Positions 1 to 5,467 of a DNA stretch of 5,467 bases are shown here, in pieces (within the stretch, counting starts at the first letter, position 1; each line of letters starts with the position of its first letter). The DNA comes from Actinomycetota bacterium (GTDB lineage Bacteria > Actinomycetota > Actinomycetes > UBA12327): positions 1 to 5,467 of the forward strand of contig JAPLBW010000182.1 in assembly GCA_026392555.1 (NCBI GenBank), given 5' to 3'. The notes beneath the pieces were generated by a model. The model searched no databases. It saw only the letters and a list, made by a program, of their open reading frames with translations, and had not been told where the DNA came from. A program made the translations under genes and the position numbers.

Positions 1-1343
1 GCCGTCAGTGTCTCCACGTCGAAGTCGTTGGTCGGTTCGTCCAGGACCAGCACGTTGGGTCCGCCCATGAGCAAGCGCGTGAGCTGCAGTCGGCGTCGCT
101 CGCCTCCGGACAAGTCCCCTACCGGTGTCCATTGGGCGTCTGCACCAAATCCCAACCGCTCACACAATTGAGAAGCGGTCAATTCTCGACCCTTGCCCAA
201 TTCCACTCGCTGGGCGATCTGTTCGACTGCTTCCAAAACTCGCCACGTGGGGTTCAACTCTTCTAGGTGCTGCGACAAGAACGCTGGCTTGACCGTCACA
301 CCGGTGACTAAGCGGCCAGATGAGAGTTTGAGGCTGCCTAACAGCGCCCGCAATAACGTGGTTTTACCAGCGCCATTGACGCCGACGATGCCAATGCGTT
401 GGCCCGGGCCGATATTCCACGTGACGCGGTCTAGCAACTCGCGCTCACCCAAAGCAATCGATGCATCGTGGAGTTCCAGAGCAGTCTTACCCAGTCGCGC
501 GCCCGCAAAAGCCAAGAGTTCAGCGGTGTTACGAGGAGGTGGCTCTTGTGCAATGAGTTCGTTGGCTGCTTCAATACGAAACTTAGGCTTCGCGGTACGC
601 GCAGGGGCACCGCGGCGAAGCCAGGCTAATTCCTTAGTGATCAAGTTGTTGCGACGTCGGGTTTCAGCATCGGCTTGACGCATGCGCTCGGCTTTTGCGA
701 GCACGAACGACGAGTACCCGCCGTCATAGTCCTCAACAGCACCGTCAACCACTTCCCAGGTGTGGTCGGTCACTGCATCAAGGAACCAACGGTCGTGGGT
801 GACGACCACGAGGCCCAGGTCGCGACGAACCCGCAAGTGCTCGGCCAGCCAGGCAACAGCCTCAACGTCCAAGTGGTTGGTGGGCTCGTCGAGCAACAGC
901 AGGTCCAACGGCTCAATCAAGCATCGAGCTAACTCGACGCGACGCCGCTCGCCACCACTGAGTCCATCCAGGGTGCGCTCCAACACCTCGGGGCCGAACC
1001 CACCCAGCAGTTCGGTTAGTGCTTCTCGGATCTGGGGCTGGGATGCCCACTGGTGGTCATCAATGTCGCCCAAAACGTGCTCGCGAATCGTGCGATGGGG
1101 TTCGAGTTCATCAATTTGACGCACCCAACCCAGGCGCAAACCACCGGTGCGCGTCACGCGTCCACTGTCGGGCTGCTCAAGACCTTCCATCAAGCGCAGC
1201 AGCGTGGACTTGCCCCCACCATTGCGCCCCACGATCCCAATGCGATCGCCGACGTCCACACCGAGCGAGACCTCATCTAATACGGGTCCCTTGCCAAAGT
1301 CTTTGGTTACTCGTTCAAGATTCACCAAATTGCGCGCAGCCAC
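1..1343 (-). CDS. ABC-F family ATPase, Uup-like, C-terminus cut by window edge
   Basis: The frame is open from GTG at 1343 to the left edge, 447 codons. It has two ATP-binding cassettes and no membrane segment, the ABC-F plan of soluble proteins acting on the ribosome rather than in transport. NBD1 shows Walker A GRNGGGKST (39-47), Q-loop Q76, signature LSGGE (128-132), Walker B LLLLDEP (148-154, catalytic E153) and H-loop H183. The linker (about 205-290) carries ELAWLRRGAPAR, resembling the W-[IL]-R-[QR]-G-x-x-AR pattern of Uup. NBD2 shows Walker A GVNGAGKTT (321-329), LSGGE (411-415) and VLVLDEP (431-437). The second H-loop and the C-terminus lie outside the window. Streptomyces homologues, as I remember them, start MANLVNVE, which matches MAARNLVNLE here, so I prefer GTG 1343. 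An in-frame GTG at 1370, one codon after a stop, would add nine residues. Neither start has a clear Shine-Dalgarno. It lies 56 bases after the transporter stop on the same strand. The family is certain; Uup-like is likely; an antibiotic-resistance role is not shown. Confidence 0.93.
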   Translation of the reverse strand, partial: MAARNLVNLERVTKDFGKGPVLDEVSLGVDVGDRIGIVGRNGGGKSTLLRLMEGLEQPDSGRVTRTGGLRLGWVRQIDELEPHRTIREHVLGDIDDHQWASQPQIREALTELLGGFGPEVLERTLDGLSGGERRRVELARCLIEPLDLLLLDEPTNHLDVEAVAWLAEHLRVRRDLGLVVVTHDRWFLDAVTDHTWEVVDGAVEDYDGGYSSFVLAKAERMRQADAETRRRNNLITKELAWLRRGAPARTAKPKFRIEAANELIAQEPPPRNTAELLAFAGARLGKTALELHDASIALGERELLDRVTWNIGPGQRIGIVGVNGAGKTTLLRALLGSLKLSSGRLVTGVTVKPAFLSQHLEELNPTWRVLEAVEQIAQRVELGKGRELTASQLCERLGFGADAQWTPVGDLSGGERRRLQLTRLLMGGPNVLVLDEPTNDFDVETLT

Positions 1344-1399
1344 GTGCTCAGGGTGGCAGATGCACTTCACGCGCTAACAGGCGCATCACTGTTGCGGGG
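1344..1399 (-). other. Short intergenic leader before the ABC-F gene
   Basis: These 56 bases separate the transporter stop from the preferred ABC-F start. Two weak elements are visible. The first is an imperfect inverted repeat on the minus strand, ATGCGC (1386-1381), loop CTGTTA, then GCGCGT (1374-1369). It gives a six-pair stem with one G-T pair and no T-run behind it, so it is not a convincing terminator. The second is a 12-codon frame from ATG 1386 to TGA 1348 encoding MRLLAREVHLPP, whose stop ends four bases before GTG 1343. No good Shine-Dalgarno precedes it. I see no recognisable promoter, so read-through transcription from the transporter is likely. Either element could be chance. Confidence 0.3.
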
Positions 1400-2809
1400 C
1401 TAAGGGCGGAACTGCTCCCAGAACTCTCCGGAAGGGAACACTTTTGGTTCATCGCCGTCGGCGGGAGGTGGCGGAAGGGTGACTTCGATAGTGGGCGCGT
1501 AGTTGCGCTCGCGAATGCGCTGCTCGCGAGGAGCTTGTGGCTCCGGCTCGGGGTCATCGGGGCTCGAGATCACCGTCGGCTCAGCGTCAAAGACGGCTGA
1601 CTTTGGTGCAGTCACCGTCTCAGCCACGGGGCCCGCGACCACATAGGCGTCGTCAACGGCATCTCGCATCGCTTTTGTGGGCCAGAAGATTCGTACGATC
1701 CCCAACAACGCCAACCCCGTCACGCCGGCCAGTGTCACCGCAATAGACGGCTTGGAAATGTCGGCGATAAATCCGGCGAGTAGATAGAACACGGCAACTA
1801 GCGCGTTATAGCCCGCCCCAGCGAGCGCCAGAACGCGGCCACGCATCGCTGGCGCAGTCAAAAGGGCCCGTAGCCGCTCCTGAGATGGCCCACAGACCTA
1901 AGGCAAACGGCAAAGCGGGCTGTAGCGAGACGACCAGGAGCGGCAAGCAGGCCACAATCGACAGCGGCACGATGGCTTCGATTTGCCAGCGTGGGTCACG
2001 CCGAGCGATCAGCACCGAACCCACCGCAGCGCCCCCAACCGTGGCAGCCATGAGCAACCCGCCCAACGAAGCGTTCCCAGCCACTTGTTCGGCATAGGGC
2101 AAGGCCACCGCCATCGGCGTGATCATGACCAGCACGGAGCCCCAACCCACCAGAACCAAGATGCGTCGAGATGGATCGGAAAACAGATCGCGAGCGCCAT
2201 CGGTGAAGTCAGAGAGCAACCCTGCGCGCGGGCGATCCGCAGCAGGTGTGGGGCGGCGGCGCAAGAACAGGGCCAGCACCACAGGACAGCGACAGCCAAC
2301 CCACCCAATGCCAGCCCCGCGACCTGCTGCACCAAGTGCAAGGTGCGCAGGAGTCCCGAACCGGCCAAATACTCCCGGCCAACGGGCAACACCTCAGGCA
2401 ACGTGGCAGCCCATGCGGCGTCAAAGACTGGCGTAAACAGCTCAGCGACAAAGAGCAGAACAAACAACAGAATCAGAGGTGAGGAGTCATTGGCCAAGAC
2501 CGCCAAGAGCCCAACCACAATCAATCGAATGGCATCTGAGGCCAACAGCACTTTGTGGCGTGCAAATCGGTCGGCTAGTGGCCCCAGCAAAGTTCCGCCG
2601 AATACCAGCGGGATATAAGACAAAGCAAAAGTGGCTGCTGACAACGACGCGCTGTTCGTTCGATCAAGAACCAGTAAGGCAATCGCGATGCGCGCGACTT
2701 GATCGCCGAGACCGCTGACGATCTGGGCAAAGACCAGGGCGCTGAATTCGCGGCGCGCAAACAAATCGCGATAGCGCACCGAAGGTGCTGCATCGCTTGA
2801 TTTGCTCAT
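1400..2809 (-). pseudogene. MFS transporter (DHA3-like efflux type), broken by two frame lesions
   Basis: Three frame segments together make one MFS protein. Segment 1 (2809 to about 2282, 176 residues) starts MSKSSDAAPS and carries TM1 to TM5 plus the loop 2-3 signature GPLADRFARHK (76-86), the family's motif A. Segment 2 (about 2282 to 1866, shifted frame) starts inside TM6 (VVLALFLRRRP) and carries TM7 to TM10, ending LWAISGAATG. Segment 3 (about 1861 to 1400, back in the first frame) starts TAPAMRGRV, carries TM11 and TM12, then a tail of about 80 residues rich in Pro, Asp and Glu, with PPPP, ending EFWEQFRP. Most of TM6 and the residues before the RGRV loop are missing at the two joins. 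By analogy with DHA3 relatives it would have been an inner-membrane proton-driven exporter; the substrate is unknown. Start ATG 2809 overlaps the glnE stop. As read it would make only a truncated 228-residue protein. A real pseudogene and an assembly fault fit equally well. Confidence 0.85.
2806..2809 (-). promoter_or_regulatory. ATGA stop/start overlap between glnE and the transporter
   Basis: On the minus strand the four bases read ATGA: the transporter's ATG (2809-2807) shares two bases with the glnE stop TGA (2808-2806). Such overlaps usually mean translational coupling within one mRNA. It supports the chosen transporter start. Confidence 0.85.
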
Positions 2810-5467
2810 CCGTAGAACACCCTCTCGACCACGGCCCGTGCACGTCGGGTAACCCGAAGATAACCCTCAATGACCTCTCCACCAGTGGACTCGCCGCGAG
2901 TGAGCAGTTGAGCCAGCTTTGCTTGGTCCGTGGCCAGCGTGGGGAGCGCATCGGCGGCCTTTCCCTTGGTCAGCATGACCACGTTGCGCAAGTGGGTGGC
3001 TCGTCGCCAAGCCAGAGACAACACGTTCGCATCCTCGCGCGTGATCAAGCCCTCATCAGCGGCGGCTTCTAACGCTTCCAAGGTTGATGTGGTGCGCAAC
3101 CCTTCCACTGCGAAACCGTGCTTGAGCTGCAATAGCTGCACGGTCCACTCCACATCGGCTAAACCACCTGGACCCAACTTCAGGTGCAGTTTGGGATCAG
3201 TTCCGCGCGGCAGCCTCTCCGTTTCCACTCGTGCCTTGATGCGGCGTATCTCGCGTTCGTCTTCGATGCTTAACCCCTCTTCGGGATAGCGCACGGGATT
3301 AATCAGCGTGATGAACTGCTCACCCAATATGCGGTCTCCCGCCACTGGCGCAGCGCGCAAGAGAGCTTGGCTCTCCCACACCAATGACCAGCGCGCGTAG
3401 TACGACGCATACGAGGCCAACGAACGCACTAAGGGACCTTGTTTTCCTTCCGGTCGCAAGTTCGCGTCAATGAGCAACGGTGGATCTGGTGCGGGCGCCG
3501 CCAGCAATCGAGTCAATTCATTGGCCACATCCAACGCAACGCGTCCAGCGACCTCTTCATCCACACCAGCCAATGGATCGTGGACAAACATCACGTCCGC
3601 ATCCGATCCATATCCCAATTCCCGACCACCAAAGCGCCCCATGCCAATGACAGCAATGCGGGTTGGCAGCGCAGCCCCGGTGCGCGTTTCAATTTCGCGA
3701 ATAGCGGCTTGCAAACTGGCTTCAACCACCACGTCGGCAACAGTGCTGACCGCAGTACACACCTGGTTGACACTGAGCTGGCCCAATACATCGCCGATGC
3801 TGGTGCGCAGGAGTTCGCGGCGTCGCAAACCGCGAATCGCCACAATGGCCGCATTGGAGTCTTGCTGGCGCGCAACAATCGCGGTCGCCTCGCTCAGCAA
3901 AACATCAGGCTGGGCTGGTGTTAATTCATCATCATCAGCAAACATCACCGTGGCATCGGGGGCCCGCAGCAGCAAATCCGATGCGTACACGCTCGAACCC
4001 AAAACGCGCGCCATGCGCTCGGCAGCAGCGCCCTCGTCGCGGAGCAAGCGCAAGTACCAAGGAGTGCCACCCAAGGCGTCGCTGACTTGACGGAAGGCCA
4101 ACAAGCCGGCATCAGGGTCTGGTGAATCAGCAAACCAGGACAACATCACTGGCAAGAGGGCTTTTTGCACTGTGGCTCGACGCGAAATCCCACTGGTCAG
4201 CGCCTCGATGTGGCGCAACGCACCTGTCGGGTCAGCAAATCCCAGAGCGACAAGTCGCGCTTGCGCGGCTTCAAGCGTCAGGCGAGCCGATCCGGGCTCC
4301 AATCGCGCCACCGCATCGAGCAGGGGGCGGTAAAAGAGTTTCTCGTGCAGTCGTCGCACTTCCCGCTGGTGTCCGCGCCACGCCGTGACGAGTTCCTTCG
4401 CGGGGTCAGCGACAAAACCCATTGACCGACCAATGGCCCGCAACTCATCATCAGCCTCGGGCACGATGTGGGTGCGACGCAGGTCCACCAATTGAATGCG
4501 GTGCTCAAGGGTTCGCAAGAATTGGTAAGCACGATCCAGTTCAGCAGCATCATCGCGACCCACAAACCCATACGTTGATAAGGCTTCCAACGCGCTCAAT
4601 GTTGTTGACGAGCGCAACCGGAAGTCATCGCGACCATGCACCAGTTGCAAGAGTTGAACGCTGAACTCCACATCACGCAATCCACCAGGACCAAGTTTTA
4701 GCTGGCGCTCCACCTGCGCGGCCGGAATGGTTTCCTCCACACGACGACGCATCGCGCGCGCATTGGACACAAAGTCCGGTCGCGATGCCGCGGCCCACAC
4801 CATGGGCGCCATGTTGTTCAGGTACTCCACCGCCAGGGGGCGATCGCCCGCGACCCAACGAGACTTCAAAAGCGCTTGGAACTCCCACGTGCTGGCCCAC
4901 CGCTGGTAATAGGCCGTGTGGCTGGCCAACGTCCGCACCAAGGCTCCGGACTTGCCTTCGGGACGAAGCGCCGCATCGACTTCCCACAGTGATCCTTCAG
5001 CATTGGCCTCACCACAGTTGCGAATCACAGCTGTGGCCAGCGCTGTCCCGATTCGCAAGGCCTGTTCTTCCGTGGCGCCTTCTTCAGGTTCGACAACAAA
5101 GATCACGTCGACGTCACTGATGTAATTCAGTTCGCGACCCCCGGTCTTGCCCATTCCCATGATGGTCAAGCAACACACGTGCGAGTCATCGACTTCGGAG
5201 CGCGCGATCGCAAGGGCTGTTTCCAAAGCCGCGCTGGCTAGGTCTGCTAGCTGCTCACCCACCCACGGCATCGACGCATGGTCAGCGACGTCGGCTGCCG
5301 CAATTTGTAAGAGCTGACGCTTGTACTCAATGCGAAGCGCGTGGTTGGCAGCTCGCACAGGCAGGGCGGTCGCTGGACTAACGACCATGGGGTCAGCGCC
5401 AACAGCTTCCAAGAGGGCGCTGCGCCGTTGATCCAACGTCAACTGCAAGGAAGTTGACCCCAATGCA
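2806..5467 (-). CDS. glnE: Bifunctional glutamine synthetase adenylyltransferase/deadenylase, N-terminus cut by window edge
   Basis: GlnE transfers AMP from ATP to a tyrosine of glutamine synthetase to inactivate it, and removes it by phosphorolysis; in the cytoplasm it tunes nitrogen assimilation. The visible part has 885 codons from 5463, with no stop up to the edge. Residues below are numbered from the TTG at 5463. The N-terminal adenylyl-removase half has GMGKTGGRELNY (103-114), SDVDVIFV with the metal-binding D117 and D119, and EVDAALRPEGK (D163). The C-terminal adenylyl-transferase half has GMGRFGGRELGYGSD (607-621), DADVMFV with D621 and D623, and IDANLRPEGK (D666). Each half also repeats LKLGPGGL-DVE (256-266 and 761-772), showing the internal duplication of the family. 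The protein ends ERVFYG. Actinobacterial GlnE is near 1000 residues, so about 100 are missing at the right edge; TTG 5463 is probably internal. All expected Asp residues are present, so both activities look intact. In Mycobacterium glnE sits beside glnA genes; here the upstream neighbour is not visible. Confidence 0.97.
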   Translation of the reverse strand, partial: ALGSTSLQLTLDQRRSALLEAVGADPMVVSPATALPVRAANHALRIEYKRQLLQIAAADVADHASMPWVGEQLADLASAALETALAIARSEVDDSHVCCLTIMGMGKTGGRELNYISDVDVIFVVEPEEGATEEQALRIGTALATAVIRNCGEANAEGSLWEVDAALRPEGKSGALVRTLASHTAYYQRWASTWEFQALLKSRWVAGDRPLAVEYLNNMAPMVWAAASRPDFVSNARAMRRRVEETIPAAQVERQLKLGPGGLRDVEFSVQLLQLVHGRDDFRLRSSTTLSALEALSTYGFVGRDDAAELDRAYQFLRTLEHRIQLVDLRRTHIVPEADDELRAIGRSMGFVADPAKELVTAWRGHQREVRRLHEKLFYRPLLDAVARLEPGSARLTLEAAQARLVALGFADPTGALRHIEALTSGISRRATVQKALLPVMLSWFADSPDPDAGLLAFRQVSDALGGTPWYLRLLRDEGAAAERMARVLGSSVYASDLLLRAPDATVMFADDDELTPAQPDVLLSEATAIVARQQDSNAAIVAIRGLRRRELLRTSIGDVLGQLSVNQVCTAVSTVADVVVEASLQAAIREIETRTGAALPTRIAVIGMGRFGGRELGYGSDADVMFVHDPLAGVDEEVAGRVALDVANELTRLLAAPAPDPPLLIDANLRPEGKQGPLVRSLASYASYYARWSLVWESQALLRAAPVAGDRILGEQFITLINPVRYPEEGLSIEDEREIRRIKARVETERLPRGTDPKLHLKLGPGGLADVEWTVQLLQLKHGFAVEGLRTTSTLEALEAAADEGLITREDANVLSLAWRRATHLRNVVMLTKGKAADALPTLATDQAKLAQLLTRGESTGGEVIEGYLRVTRRARAVVERVFYG
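2820..2826 (-). promoter_or_regulatory. Probable ribosome binding site of the transporter
   Basis: The minus strand reads GAGAGGG here, inside the last codons of glnE and ten bases before ATG 2809. It is purine-rich and partly matches the Shine-Dalgarno consensus, with spacing slightly longer than usual. It agrees with ATG 2809 as start, with translational coupling as the alternative or additional route. Confidence 0.45.

Noticed and set aside
193..678. Plus-strand open frame of 161 codons opposite the ABC-F gene
   Set aside because: It is antisense to the linker and second Walker A of the ABC-F protein, and its product has no recognisable motif.
1348..1557. Minus-strand 69-codon frame spanning the transporter end and the intergenic gap
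   Set aside because: Most of it overlaps the transporter tail in another frame and has no family features. Only its last 12 codons, as a separate mini-frame, were kept as a weak leader candidate.
1806..2282. Middle transporter segment as an independent small membrane protein
   Set aside because: It begins inside a TM6 remnant and ends in out-of-frame sequence; its content continues the flanking segments as TM7 to TM10 of one MFS protein.
1983..2618. Plus-strand open frame of 211 codons opposite the transporter
   Set aside because: It lies antisense to clear transmembrane coding sequence, its product is rich in Ser, Asn, Arg and Pro with no domain, and it spans the first lesion.
3470..4090. 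Plus-strand open frame of 206 codons opposite glnE
   Set aside because: It is antisense to the conserved middle of GlnE, with low-complexity Ser/Ala/Arg composition; it reflects the codon bias of the real gene.
5461..5463. TTG at 5463 as the true glnE start
   Set aside because: The frame stays open to the window edge, and about 100 N-terminal residues of actinobacterial GlnE are still unaccounted for, so the start lies outside.
2806..5463. The two similar halves of GlnE as a recent tandem duplication
   Set aside because: The repeat of GMG-GGREL, LRPEGK and LKLGPGGL motifs is the ancient domain architecture of all GlnE proteins, and the halves differ widely outside the motifs.
1..5467. tRNA, rRNA, CRISPR array, insertion sequence or phage remnant
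   Set aside because: No cloverleaf-like stretch, regularly spaced repeat, transposase frame or terminal inverted repeat was seen. Nearly all bases are accounted for by three codirectional genes.

Overview
The window comes from a bacterium, most likely an actinomycete (Actinomycetota) of moderately high GC content. The GlnE motifs (ELNYISDVDVIFV in the first half, ELGYGSDADVMFV in the second) and the interdomain linker of the ABC-F protein (ELAWLRRGAPAR) match the forms I know from Mycobacterium and Streptomyces. I cannot name a genus from the sequence alone.

All supported genes lie on the minus strand and are packed head to tail, so they read from right to left. (1) Positions 5467 to 2806 hold glnE, the bifunctional glutamine synthetase adenylyltransferase/deadenylase. 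Its N-terminus, roughly 100 residues, lies beyond the right edge. (2) Positions 2809 to 1400 hold a major facilitator superfamily (MFS) transporter of the DHA3-like drug-efflux type. Its start overlaps the glnE stop in an ATGA. The reading frame is broken twice, near 2282 and near 1865, and the original frame is regained for the last third. At both breaks a conserved stretch of the family also appears to be missing, so these look like small out-of-frame deletions, or assembly collapses, rather than single-base errors. (3) Positions 1343 to 1 hold an ABC-F ATPase of the Uup-like group with two nucleotide-binding domains. Its C-terminus runs off the left edge.

The only intergenic space is the 56 bases between the transporter and the ABC-F gene. 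It contains a weak inverted repeat and a 12-codon open frame ending in Pro-Pro-stop, four bases before the preferred ABC-F start. The plus strand carries no convincing gene, and I see no RNA gene, mobile element, CRISPR array or strong terminator.

Functionally this looks like a housekeeping segment. GlnE tunes glutamine synthetase by adenylylation in response to nitrogen supply. Uup-like ABC-F proteins act on the ribosome in other bacteria. The transporter lies between them and may be co-transcribed. The most notable points are the doubly broken, frame-restored transporter and the polyproline-containing sequence just upstream of a Uup-like factor.
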